Shown here in pieces: positions 34,901-45,423 of a DNA stretch of 64,000 nucleotides. The DNA comes from Rheum nobile (taxonomy: Eukaryota > Streptophyta > Magnoliopsida > Caryophyllales > Polygonaceae). The position numbers and the translations under genes were made by a program. The first letter of the stretch is position 1, and every line of letters starts with the position of its first letter. The stretch is from assembly GCA_027886185.1 (NCBI GenBank), contig WOAB01000589.1, positions 3,601,001-3,665,000 of the forward strand. The letters are read 5' to 3'. Under the pieces are notes generated by a model, which ran no database searches, was not told where the DNA came from, and was given only the letters and a program-made list of their open reading frames with translations.

Positions 34901-35538
34901 ACCCCTTTTAATAAATAGATATAAGTAATAAAAACTATGATCATAACTTTTTAGCAACATTCTATATGTCAATTAATTGTCGTATAACTTAACCATTCGA
35001 TAACCCTTTCAAATGCATGTTCATATCTAAAAAAATTATTTTGTAAATGGTGTGGGTAATATGAAGACATACAAAATCAAATATAATAGATCATGACTTA
35101 CTAAAGCTTATTACTATGTATAATCAAAGTGAGACAATGTTATTACGAGTAAAAATTTCTTAGTTTCATACGATATTTGAGATCCATCTAAGAGTTGCAG
35201 ATAAGATGTTTGCTTTACTTAAAACCGTTTTAAACATGGTGATTGACAAAATAAGAAGGCAACATATTCTAAATTGTTATTTATTCTCTACAATAGCATC
35301 TAAGTGTGTCTTTGTCCATAAAAATGACAAATTTTCCAACTTAGTTTGGTGAACAAAAGTGAGTTGTTATTTGTGTACTTGCCATACTAAAATGTTTAAA
35401 TTTATGTGAATGTTTGTGTTGTTAAAGCTGAAAATGTATAATTTGTTTTAATTTTTTTTCTCATTTAAAAACAGAAAAAACCAGTAAAATTAATATATAT
35501 AACGTATGACCCGTGCGTAGAATGGGTGTACCCTCTAG
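31993..35538 (+). mobile_element. Helitron-like element(s), possibly nested
   Basis: The proposed 3' end is CTAG at 35535-35538 followed by T. It is preceded by ACCCGTGCGTAGAATGGGTG, a decayed hairpin of the CCCGTGCG..CGCACGGG type seen at many plant Helitron ends. Two candidate 5' ends, each preceded by A, begin TCTATAATAAATATATAAAG (31993) and TCTATAAATATATAAAGTTG (32270). They are followed by similar sequence, suggesting one copy inserted in or beside another. No Rep/helicase is present, so any element is non-autonomous. The rest of the span is AT-rich and gene-free. Confidence 0.45.
32100..32160 (+). other. tRNA-like internal Pol III boxes
   Basis: TAGCTCAATAGTTAAAG (32105-32121) resembles a tRNA A box, and GGTTCAATCC (32148-32157) fits the B box. 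Spacing is tRNA-like, but no acceptor stem closes. A weaker second pair sits at 32368-32388 and 32413-32423, at the same place in the second Helitron-like 5' end. Confidence 0.45.
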
Positions 35539-36279
35539 TATATATATAGGCCATACACCTTACAACATTCGAGGTATAATGATATATCAAGAGACAAAAT
35601 CCCAATAAAATACGTTTTCTTTGTATTTGGTATGTAGGTGAAGATTGACACCAATGAAGAGATCAGTATAATCCACAACCGTAGCCCAAACAACAATGCA
35701 AATATGAATCTATAGATGGTAATTAACATATCAACAATTCACTAATGTTTTCCTCCTTATTTGTCGATTGAGTTTTTTGTTATGCGCATGCACTATGTGT
35801 ATTCTTATTACGTCAAATCCTCTATAATATCTAAATAATACATACAATCTTATAAAAGTATATTGGACTACATGTTGAAATTGATATCTCAAACATTCGA
35901 CGCTTAAGTATCTAAAATAATTAAGTGATAAGTTTCATGTGGAAGAGCACGAGTCTTAACATCTTAATAAAATCATTTTTAAATTGAAGTTAAAAGTATC
36001 TCCAAAATTACATTTACTATAAACACACAATATAATTGGGTTATTAGATAAAAGAAAACATGTATTCAATCATAATAGCATATATAACTTATTTTCTTAC
36101 ATATGCACACTTTGATCGATTTGTGCAAACCAATTCTTCCACTATTTATGAAGATTTTCTAAAGGTGATGAAATCAAAATAGCTCATCATTTAACTAAAC
36201 CTCTCATAATAATTTTATATTTTGAGTTTAATCAATATGCAGTAAATTTGATTCTTTTTGAGTTTTTCTAAATGGTTTC
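35539..36279. other. Intergenic sequence, no gene seen
   Basis: AT-rich. The part at 36115-36180 resembles 41970-42030 beyond the next element (GCAAA.CAATT...AAAGGTG.TGAAATC.AAAT), hinting at an old local duplication. Confidence 0.5.
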
Positions 36280-37231
36280 TGGTGGATCGCGTTATTTTTA
36301 TAACTCTCAACGCGTTGGACGGCCACCTTCATCCTACTCATGACCTTTCATCAAACGAGGAAGATCGCGAGTCAACAAGAAAGAACGTGTCACCCAATGA
36401 AGGAAGTTATCATGAAGAATAAACAAGGAGTAAGAAAGAACGCATCACCCAATGAAGAAAGTTATCATGAAGAATAAACAAGGAGTAAGAAAGAATGCGT
36501 CACCCAATGAAAGAAGTTATCATGAAGAATGAACAAGGAGTAAGAAAGAACGCGTCCATCCTCAAAGAACTTACCTCGAAGAATAAACTAACGCGGCGAC
36601 TTAAGGGATCTGTTGCAGGAAGAAACAAAGGGGCCATGGAACATTCCTAGCGCGTTCATTGTGCATGGACGTGTAGAACCCACGTCAAGCAATATCAAAA
36701 CCGCCTCGACTACATCGGACCAATCCAGACATGTTAGCCATGCATCTTTCCAAGATCGACACGCGTCCTCCTGCCTTGATGGTCCAATCACGACCCTACA
36801 TTTCCTTGCCGACGTCTGTCACCAAATGAATCACGAGATGACACGTATCTCTGTGTGCCAGCCGACTTCAAGCAGGACCCCTTGCCTATAAATAGCCCAA
36901 GACCCCTTCAGAAACGGGGGTCGGGAATTGGGTGGAAGAACAGTGCCATGAGCATGTTTTAACATATTTCTCGATCTGTGATGATTTCCAAGTATTTGTA
37001 AGAGTGGAAAGCTTTATATTCGTCATCTGTAACGCATCACGTACTTTGTATGTGTTCTTGCTTAGTGGATTGGGTGGATCTCCCCTTTTGGGATCCCGCG
37101 GACGTAGGGTAACCGAACCGTATTACCAATTCTGTGTGTCCTTGCTTCATTTTCTGTTTTATCGCGTTCATCCAGGACCAGGTATTTTATAGGCTTAACG
37201 CTTTGCTTACTTAAAAACTTGGGCTTCATCA
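36280..37231 (+). repeat. Element T 5' LTR
   Basis: Contains a 55-bp tandem repeat (36376-36545, three copies around GAAAGAACGCGTCACCCAAT) and a TATA-like CCTATAAATAGCCC near 36888. In the 3' LTR the third copy of the 55-bp unit carries a short deletion. Confidence 0.9.
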
Positions 37232-37232
37232 C

Positions 37233-37250
37233 TGGCGCCGACCGTGGGGA
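37233..37250 (+). promoter_or_regulatory. Element T primer-binding site
   Basis: TGGCGCCGACCGTGGGGA, one base after the LTR, is of the TGGCGCCG type used by Tat/Athila-related elements. Confidence 0.82.
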
Positions 37251-37312
37251 CTTCCTCACACTAGGGCAGCTTGGTCCTCTGTGAACGCGGCGGAAAAAGG
37301 TATGAATCGGGC

Positions 37313-37612
37313 TTCAAAATGGGTGAGATCCCCCATTAAACTTGGGGCTGCCATCGCGTTCTTCAAAACGGGTGAGATTCTCCAACAAGCTTGGGGCTGC
37401 CACCGCATTCTTCAAAACGGGTGAGATCCCCCAACAAGCTTGGGGCTGCCACCGCGTTCTTCAAAATGGATGAGATCCCCCAACAAGCTTGGGGTTGCCA
37501 CCGCGTTCTTTAAAACGGGTGAGATCCCCCAACAAGCTTGGGGCTGCCACCGCGTTCTTCAAAACGGGTGAGATCCCCCAACAAGCTTGGGGCTGCCACC
37601 GCGTTCTTCTAA
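37313..37612. repeat. 49-bp tandem array, six copies
   Basis: The unit contains GGTGAGATCCCCCAACAAGC and TTGGGGCTGCCACCGCGTTC. Inside each unit CCCCCAACAAGCTTGGGG forms an inverted repeat around AAGCTT. It lies just downstream of the primer site. No gene overlaps it convincingly. Confidence 0.88.
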
Positions 37613-37771
37613 GAGAGAAAGTCTACTATGTCACTCAAAGATTACCATTACCTAGAAAGAGGGCGACATTCAAAAAGTTGATTTTCATTCATTTGATATC
37701 TTACTAATTGTTTCATACGATGACATACATGAGGAAAAGCTAAAGAAAGTCTACGAATCGCCTAGTGGAAA

Positions 37772-40015
37772 TCAAGGAGCATCGCGATCCTCGAGCAAAG
37801 ATGTATTGTTTGTCACAACGTTTGCATCTACGTCCATAGCTTGGTTATCGCCTTCCACGGGGTCTTCGATGGGGGGCTCGCCAAAAAGATATGTGTAGTC
37901 TGGAGTGAAATAAACAATCTTGGTATCGATCTCGCTGAACCTCGTCACCGCCTGCCTAACTCCGATCCTTATGCCCTGCTCCCAATGGGGCCCCACCTCA
38001 TCAGCCAGCTTCATCTGGTAATCCTCTGTCTTGAGATAGTCAGAGACAGCGTGTTCTGCCCTGACACGCCACTTCTCAGTTTCAAGATTAGACGCCTCAA
38101 GTTGCTTCTTGTGCTCAACCGCTTCGTCATCTTTCTCAGATATGACGCGCTAAAGATCCTCAACGTTCTTCTTCATCAGCGCGTGCTCCCCCTCGAGCTT
38201 TGCCTTCTCCTCAACGAGCTTTGCCTTCTCCTCAACGAGCTTTGCTTTCTCCTCCTCAAGCTTTGTCGCGTTGGCAGTCGCCTTGTCAAGTCCCGCGGTA
38301 TATTTCTCAACCTGCTTAGTCAACACGGCCACTTTCGCGCGGGCTTCCCTCTCCTTGCGGATGCCTTTGCACTTGGCATCTAAGGCATTGCAGTATGTTG
38401 TGGCAGCCTAGCATGCTGAGACGAGCCTACAAAGTCAAACAAGGAAAGAATAGATAAGTAGAATTCACGCGACAAAAAGCAGGAACAAGCATTAAAACGC
38501 ATACCATCTCCATGTACTTCATGCCCTCCAACTGAAGGGCTTGAGGAGACAACGAAGTCAGCCATTCTTTCTCTCTTGCGCATACACCATTTGGAGGAGC
38601 CAGCTGACGCATATCGGACACAGAAGGCACTGGCCCGGCAAAGATAGCCCTCCCTATGGTGGTGATCGGAGCAAGGGCAACGTTGCTTTCAGACCTTGAT
38701 CTCTTTTCCCCGCGACCTGCTTGAGAAGGGGCATCGCGCTTATTCCCTCGTGTCTCTGCCTCGATTGGACTACTTGGTAGTTGCAACGATGTTGCCGTCT
38801 CACTCACAATCATCGCGTCATGAGTTGGAGCCGGGGCCTGCTCCGACGTGGCCTGTTCCTCAACTGCTTTAATCGCCGACTCGGATCCACTCGCGGTCTT
38901 TTTGGCCCTCTTAAGCAAGTGGTCTGACTTCATCCCTGTGAATGCATGAGTTAGTTAATACAACGCGTAAGTGTAAAGAGTGGCAAATGAGCAAGTTACC
39001 ACCCGACTCATCACGTCTAGCGGAACAAGGCAAACTGAGCCCAGTTTTCTCCAAGTTCTCCTGAGTAATCACATGCTTGTAGTCAGGGGCATTTCCCTTA
39101 TTTTGAAACTGATCTTTGCACGCGTCAATTTCCTTCTGACCTGGCTTATCTGGACGCATAAAAGGACCAGGAAACAACTGGCAATTGAAGACCGCGTGAG
39201 AAGAACACCGCGCTAAGAACCACCTGTCCTTCCACTTGCCCACGTTGGAAGGCTTACTGATCACGTTCAAGGTTGGCAAGCTAAGATTACAAAAACCCTC
39301 GTCGTATTTCAGAGTGAAGAGCTTAAGCATGTGTTGGGCATCAGGACAAAAGGCCAGAGTGATAACATCGCATCGTGTATCCGCTAAGATATCCCCACGC
39401 GTTAGGGTACAGCTGGGTAGGATTGAGATTGATGAGCCTCAAGAAATCGCGATAGAAATCAGGCAGAGGGAGACGGAATCCAGCCTCGACGCTTGCCACA
39501 AAAATGACCACGCAGTTTTCATATCGCGCTAGGAAGGTCCCCCCTCTCTCAGGAAGACAGAGTTCTACCCCTGCTGGCCATGGGATTGATCGCGCCAAAC
39601 TCTCTAGAGTGGATAGCGAGACAGTGGTGGCTTTTACAAGACTGTGCATGTCTCTTCCTGGATGATCCTTTATCATTAGAATGTCGTCTGGAATGATCGC
39701 GGGGATTGGAGGAGGACCAACGTTCAACCGGTGACTCACAAAGCTCTCCACGCTCCGCGCTCTTTCTTCTTGAGGATTGCTTGGAGATTTGTTTGCCACG
39801 GAAGGAGAGGAGGCCGCACCTTTGTCCCTTATCTTCTCAACTCGCGACACACGTCTCTTTGAAGCAACTTCAGCTATGGTATGACGCATTGAATCACTAG
39901 AAGATGTAGACGCGGCCTCAGACTCAGGACTTGTGGCAGATTCGTGCTCTCTGTACGCGTTCCCCACTACTCTTCCATACGCATCACCGCTCCCAGAATT
40001 TGTTTCGCTTGACAT
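37772..40015 (-). pseudogene. Antisense spliced ORF, PF04195-like 'putative gypsy-type transposon' protein
   Basis: It starts at ATG 40015 (MSSETNSGSGDAYGR). Residues ~100-215 carry a conserved-looking core: EAGFRLPLPDFYRDFL, LNPTQLYPNAWG, then after a frameshift near 39380 KWKDRWFLARC. GT-AG introns fit at ~38999-38940 (GGTAACTTGC) and ~38510-38430 (GTATGCGTTT). A coiled coil follows with KLVEEKAK tandem heptads (38250-38170), one in-frame TAG at 38150, and a C-terminal tail ending at 37772. Plant Tat-lineage elements commonly carry such an antisense extra ORF; its role is unknown. The family name is from memory of the motif pattern. Confidence 0.62.
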
Positions 40016-40939
40016 GATGAGGAAGGATGATTGCACGCGATGAAACAATCCCCTTCTGAAAAGAAGAAAATAGTTTAGTCATAAAGACGGAGAAGCAACG
40101 TGTGCAACCAAAACAGAGCCAAAAGAGGATTCTAGAAAAAGAACGCAATCAAGAGGTGGAGCCAAGTCAAAGGGAAGAAAAACTTTAACAACCAAACTCA
40201 AAGAAGAAGGAGTGCGCACAGATAAGATAAAGCAAAATGAAGCACTATTAGGAAAATCAACGCGATCAACAAAAAATCGGGAACAGAAGAGGCCATCGAA
40301 AGATCTAGAGGCGAAATTGGAAAGAAGATGAAGCAAAGAACAGGAAAAGTCACAGTCAGAAGCGGCAACGAATCCTCGCACTCCGTGACCAAAAGGGACC
40401 CGCCGAATTAGGTTATGCAATTTCTCCCCCATATCTCCATATTTCCACCTTCTAAGGAGGAACACTCCTCGGTGCTATCAGCCCCGTCATTGTTACCCAG
40501 ATGAGTCAGAGACAAGAAGATGAAGCGGCGGAAGAGAGAAGAAGAGAGTGCAGTCATCCTCAAAAGCACCGAAAAATCGAACGAAAAACAAACACATGCA
40601 AAAATTAGAAGGCAAAGGAGCTGATTTACCTGAGCAATTCCAGGAAAAGCGGTGAAGAAGAAGCGTCTGTGAGCGGAGCAAAGGTGGAGGAAACCCAATC
40701 GTCTCAATAGGTGAGAGAGAAGAAAAAGAAAAGTGAGGGCTCCCGCCGCTTCCTGCTCTTACATAAAGACTCTACTGGGCCGACCCAATGAAGGCCCATT
40801 ATACAAAGGCCCACCATTGTGGAAACAGAACGTCCGTCTCAAAGCATCTGGAAGTAAAGCGAATAAACGCGGCCATCAAAAGCGTTTTCCTTGGATTGCA
40901 TTGATTGCCTCACGCGTTCACCATCAATGCAAGGGGCTA

Positions 40940-41884
40940 TGATGGATCGCGTTATTTTTATAACACTCAACGCGTTGGACGGCCACCTTCATTCTACTCA
41001 TGACCTTTCATCAAAAGAGGAAGATCGCGAGTCAACAAGAAAGAACGCGTCACCCAATGAAGAAAGTTATCATGAAGAATAAACAAGGAGTAAGAAAGAA
41101 CGTGTCACCCAATGAAGGAAGTTATCATGAAGAATAAACAAGGAGTAAGAAAGAACGCGTCACCCAATGAAAGAAGTTAAGAATAAAAAGGAGTAAGAAA
41201 GAACGCGTCCATCCTCAAAGAACTTACCTCGAAGAATAAACTAACGCGGCGACTCAAGGGATCTGTTGCAGGAAGAAACAAAGGGGCCATGGAATATTCC
41301 TAGCGCGTTCATTGTGCATGGACGCGTAGAACCCACGTCAAGCAATATCAAAACCGCCTCGACTACATCGGACCAATCCAGACATGCCAGCCATGCATCT
41401 TTCCAAGATCGACATGCGTCCTCCTGCATTGCTGGTCCAATCACGAACCTACATTTCCTTTCCGACGTCTATCACCAAATGAATCACGAGATGACACGTA
41501 TCTATTTGTGCCAGCCGACTTCAAGCAGAACCCCTTGCCTATAAATAGCCCAAGACCCCTTCAGAAACGGGGGTCGGGAATTGGGTGGAAGAACAGTGCC
41601 ATGAGCATGTTTTGACATCTTTCTCGATCTGTGATGATTTCCAAGTATTTGTAAGAGTGGAAAGCTTTATATTCGTCATCTGTAACGCATCGCGTACTTT
41701 GTATGTGTTCTTGCTTAGTGGATTGGGTGGATCTCCCCTTTTGGGATCTCGCGGACGTAGGGTAACCGAACCGCGTTACCAATTCTCTGTGTCCTTGCTT
41801 CATTTTCTGTTTTATCGCGTTCATCCAGGATCAGGTATTTTATAGGCTTAACGCTTTGCTTACTTAAAAACTTGGGCTTCATCA
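40940..41884 (+). repeat. Element T 3' LTR
   Basis: 945 bp, near-identical to 36280-37231. Differences are scattered, with one ~12-base deletion in the tandem repeat. Confidence 0.9.
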
Positions 41885-42152
41885 GTTTCATGTCTATGCA
41901 TGCTATTATGAGCTCTATGCATTTGAAAATTATGTAAGGTCATATATATTTGCCTTTGCAATATATTATCAGTTTTGCAAATCAATTTTAGCACCTTTAA
42001 TGAAGAGTTTGTAAAGGTGTTGAAATCGAAATCATAATATGGTAACAACTATTCTTTGTAGTGTTTGGATCTCCAAATTTAATATTTATGAGGAAAAATA
42101 CATTAAATAAGAATTTTAAAGCATAACTTACATACATGTAAGTATATATAAA

Positions 42153-42278
42153 TATAAATATGTTTTGTCTTAACTGTATAGGTCATACACTCATACACTC
42201 AAAGGAGAGTTAAATATTAAAAAAAAGAGTTGTAACCAATTTTGTTCCAAGCTCAAAAATAGGATTGTGAAGTAATTA
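42153..42278 (+). repeat. Flank duplication, left copy
   Basis: ~125 bp beginning TATAAATATGTTTTGT and containing GGTCATACACTC and GAGTTGTAACCAATTTTG. It is repeated with about 90 percent identity at 46003-46120, right against the other end of MULE-1. Confidence 0.82.
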
Positions 42279-42407
42279 CATTTTTTTTTTAAAAAAAAGA
42301 CCTTTACATGTTTATCTATATATAATAATAATAATAATAATAAAATTTGGTCAATATAAATAGGCCTCTACTATTCGGCGCATAGACATTTTTGCCGTTT
42401 AGCGCAT

Positions 42408-42722
42408 AGGCTCGCGCGTAACGTGGGAAGAGGCTTCCCACGTTACGCACGGGAAGTGACACGTTCAAGCCCCACACGTAACGTGTGACGAACCTCCACA
42501 CGTTACGTGTGAAGCGCATCCACGCGTTACGTGTGGGTTTACGTCACACGTTACGTGTGGAGGAGATCTGGCTTTAAAAGCCAGATCTTGCTTCATCCTC
42601 CATTCATTCGAAGCGCATCCACACGTAACGTGTGGGTTTACCTCCACACGTTACGTGTGAAGCGCATCCATGCGTTACATGTGGGTTTATGCCACATGTT
42701 ACGTGTGGAGGAGATCTGGCTT
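42408..42722. repeat. MULE-1 palindrome array (CACACGTTACGTGTG type)
   Basis: About ten copies of CACACGTWACGTGTG or slight variants next to the left TIR. Two tandem blocks also repeat GGAGATCTGGCTTTAAAAGC, itself followed by its inverse CCAGATC. Similar palindromes lie next to the right TIR (45912-45953) and in MULE-2. Confidence 0.85.
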
Positions 42723-43034
42723 TAAAAGCCAGATCTTGCTTCATCCTCCATTCATTCGAACTCCGCAGCCTCAATACCCTAAACCCTTTCACTTGTTACG
42801 CGTCTCTTTCATTCGAACTCCGCCGGCGATTCTCCGGCGACATGTCGGCGACTCTCCGACTCAAAATATTATTTTGATAATATTTTAATTATATTATTTT
42901 GATAATATTTGAATTATATTATTTTGATTATATTTTGATTATATTATTTTGATAATATTTTGATTATATTATTTTGATAAAAATGATATCAAAATATATT
43001 ATTTTTATTAATATATTTTGATATATAACCGCAG

Positions 43035-43732
43035 ATGGAGCCTGGGGAAAGAACCGAACGTAGGAGACGCCGCAACCTTCAACGCGAACAGTCGTTTAGG
43101 ACTGGCGAAGAGGTGAACAGGTCGGAGAGGAGGCAACGGAGGAATGTCAACTACCAGGATGATGAGACTGGCGCATATCAGACTGGAGCCGGTAGCAGTA
43201 GTGGGGTTGCTAGCATGATAGGAGTTCAGAGCTTAATGGCGGTGCCTTCGTTTCATGGAGGTAGGGCAGACTCTGAGCTTCAGATCTACCCGGACTACCA
43301 AGGGAGCCCGCTGCATGGTTATTCTGATACAATAGATCAGAATAACTACTACGGGCGGAATTTTAGTCTGCCGGTACTACCGCCACATCTCAGCCCTCAT
43401 CATCATAGCCCTTCGCATTATTATCAGGGGGATGAGGATCAGCACAACCCGTGGGAGAACCCGGCAGTGTACCCGAATGCTCCCTATCATCAGCCTACGG
43501 TAAGTACATTTAGTATAACCTGAATTAGTTTAAAAAATGTAATTATTTCTGATCTATTTAATAAATGTAGGATCAGGCCAATACATGGTGGACTCAGGAC
43601 CAGTCCAGCAATGCCTAGATGCCAAGAGATGACGCTCCGGACGTGGACGAGGAGCCTCAAGAAGCCTCTTATTCGCGGGCAAAACCGCCCTGGTCAAGGA
43701 AGAATGTGAGATATGACCCTGAACTGCGGGTG
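43035..43732 (+). pseudogene. PMD-protein gene, 5' exons only
   Basis: Exon 1 starts at ATG 43035 (MEPGERTERRRRRN), basic then Pro/His/Tyr-rich, and ends at a clear 5' splice site GTAAGT (43501). The intron ends at about 43570 (AATGTAG). Exon 2 reads through one TAG (43615-43617) to VRYDPELR at ~43730. VxYDPELR directly precedes the plant mobile domain in many PMD proteins, and MULE-2 carries the 3' PMD exons in the matching place. I infer this is the N-terminal part of the same gene, cut by a deletion. The function of PMD proteins in transposons is unknown. Confidence 0.6.
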
Positions 43733-43756
43733 AGCGTTCCTGGAGAAGGCGTTCAT

Positions 43757-44690
43757 CAACGCCTTCTCCCGATCAGTGACCAAACATGTGGGTGCTCGTT
43801 GCACCTTGACAAACATCTTTGCAAGTTGCTCTATGGCCCACTTGTAACTGTCTTCGTCCTCCTTCTCCAGAAACGCCCCGGCAATATTGTAGTTTTTCCA
43901 AACAGATGTGATTCCAACAATTTCAAGGAAGGGCAAATTGTAACTGCATACATAATCATATATAAAATATGATGGCATCCTAACCTTGACATGAACAAAT
44001 AAAGAGTATAATAGATATGTATGTTACTAACCAGTTAGTTGCATATGTAGAGTCCAGCAGCACAATGTACGGAAATGCCTTCAACAACGACAACTGTTCC
44101 TGGCTTGCGAAGAAGATATCCGTTATCTTGTTGGTCTCCTTGTTGAATCTATGCTCCATGAAGTATCCCTTCTCATTGCACTCATAGAAGAACTGTTGCA
44201 CAACTGTTCTTCCTTCCATGCCCTTCTTTCGTATCTCATGCATGATGTTGTACACTTGCTTCATCTTGGTCAAATTGCCAGGAGACGAATGGATAGTAGT
44301 ATGAATCTTTTGAGGCTTGCAATGATTGACTGTCATCACCCTAATAATCTCCTTTTCGTCAGCGCTTGGTCGCCCAGCTAATGCACTACCATACAAATAA
44401 TCTGCTATGACATGATTGTGAGTTCCATGTTGTACAATGATCCTCCACAATCCCTTCGGCCCTTCTTTCAGCCTCAACATGAAGGGACACCCACACTTCT
44501 TCGACCTTGTGATGTCTCTCACTTGGTCAGCTTGTTTAGGCGCGTTTTGTCCATGCCTATCACACGGTAACCAAGTCCCCCCAAGGGTCGAAGGGGTGGA
44601 AGGTTTATTCCTCCACTTTTTGATGCAGAAGTGTTTACACTTAGCCATCTCCCGTGCCCACAAAAATGCTTCTTCTCTAGACTCCCAGGG
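43757..44690 (-). pseudogene. MULE-1 transposase fragment (FAR1 domain and part of DDE core)
   Basis: Reads on the minus strand from ESREEAFLWAR through a FAR1 DNA-binding domain (CKHFCIKKW, SKKCGCPFMLRL, HGTHNH) to FPYIVLLDSTYATN, with the first catalytic Asp. It continues after an intron (~44028-43942) to CLVTDREKALMNAF with the second Asp. It stops at 43757, where MULE-2 continues with LEKQFREAKFLLCRRH. The 5' exon is also absent: the sequence upstream of 44690 is telomere-like. It cannot be functional. Confidence 0.87.
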
Positions 44691-44999
44691 TTAGGGTTAA
44701 GGTTAGGGTTAACTATTTATCTTTAATTAACAAGGGTGAATCGGGTATTTTAGTTACCTTGTTTGTGAGATTGAGGAGAGGAACTTTTAATTAGGGTTTA
44801 GGGTGGTAAATGATTGTTGAGAAGTTATTAATGCTAGTGGTTGAGTTCATTAATGCTAGTGGTTGAGGTCATTATATACTACAGTTATATACAGCTGTAT
44901 ATTAGCTGTCAAACACATTGTTTTTCACTATATAAGAGGCATTAGGGTTGTTTGTTCTCTATAACAAGTCCAACACAAGCGACACTTGAAGATTCAATT
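44691..44999. promoter_or_regulatory. Divergent promoter region of MULE-1
   Basis: Lies between transposase (minus) and accessory gene (plus). It has GGGTTAGGGTTAAGG telomere-like repeats at 44688-44712. A TATA box, CTATATAAG, lies at 44928-44936, 64 bases before the accessory ATG, followed at once by ATTAGGGTTG (telo-box-like). The same TATA/telo-box pair is kept in MULE-2 at 53941-53965. Confidence 0.6.
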
Positions 45000-45423
45000 A
45001 TGGGTAAGCTTCTTCTTCCAGTTTCTTTTGATTTATTATCCCCAATTTTTTATATTAATGGATTCATGATATTTGTAGGAAACCAAGCACTGCAACAAAT
45101 AATGGCATCTTCATCCGAATCATCAACAAACCCACTATGCGCGTGTAATTTGAAAGCCATTGTCCGTACTTGGGATTTGCAGTGGAACTACGGAAGAAGG
45201 TATTGGGATGCCCAAGACTGGGGTGTTTTTACAGAAGTGGATTGATCCTATATACGAGGACAAGGCACACGCGATTATTCGACAACAATGGCGGGAAAAA
45301 CAAGATCTTGTTAAGGAGAATCAAGATCTTGTTAAGAAAAATCAAAAACTTTTACAAGATGTGGATAAGATGCGTAGGTATAACCTCAAACTATATAATG
45401 ATGTACATCATATACTGTCTTGA
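45000..45423 (+). pseudogene. Coiled-coil accessory gene of MULE-1
   Basis: A four-base first coding exon ATGG (45000-45003) joins, over an intron GTAAGC...TTTGTAG (45004-45078), to GA-AAC-CAA: MGNQALQQIMASSSESS. Then CNLKAIVRTWDLQWNYGRRYW is followed by a frame break near 45215-45245. The C-terminal part is a coiled coil with repeats of (L)VKENQD / KKNQKLLQD, ending LYNDVHHILS at 45423. It is conserved in MULE-2 (53693-53319), which argues that it is a real small gene. I do not recognise a family; function unknown. Confidence 0.65.

Larger units (their letters stand above)
36280..41884 (+). mobile_element. Element T: non-autonomous LTR retrotransposon with antisense gene
   Basis: LTRs at 36280-37231 and 40940-41884, ends TGRTGGATC...GGCTTCATCA, target duplication GTTTC (36275-36279 and 41885-41889). 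The PBS TGGCGCCGACCGTGGGGA follows the 5' LTR, and GCAAGGGGCTA (40929-40939) serves as polypurine tract. The 3.7-kb interior lacks gag, RT and integrase. Its only gene lies antisense (40015-37772). The PBS type and the antisense gene point to the Tat-related Ty3 lineage. Confidence 0.87.

Noticed and set aside
37313..37612. CRISPR-like array (regular 49-bp repeats)
   Set aside because: The units are contiguous with no unique spacers, and the context is a plant retrotransposon.
40079..40707. Short minus-strand frames upstream of the Element T antisense gene
   Set aside because: Phe/Leu/Ser-rich frames of low complexity; more likely the untranslated leader or promoter of the antisense gene.
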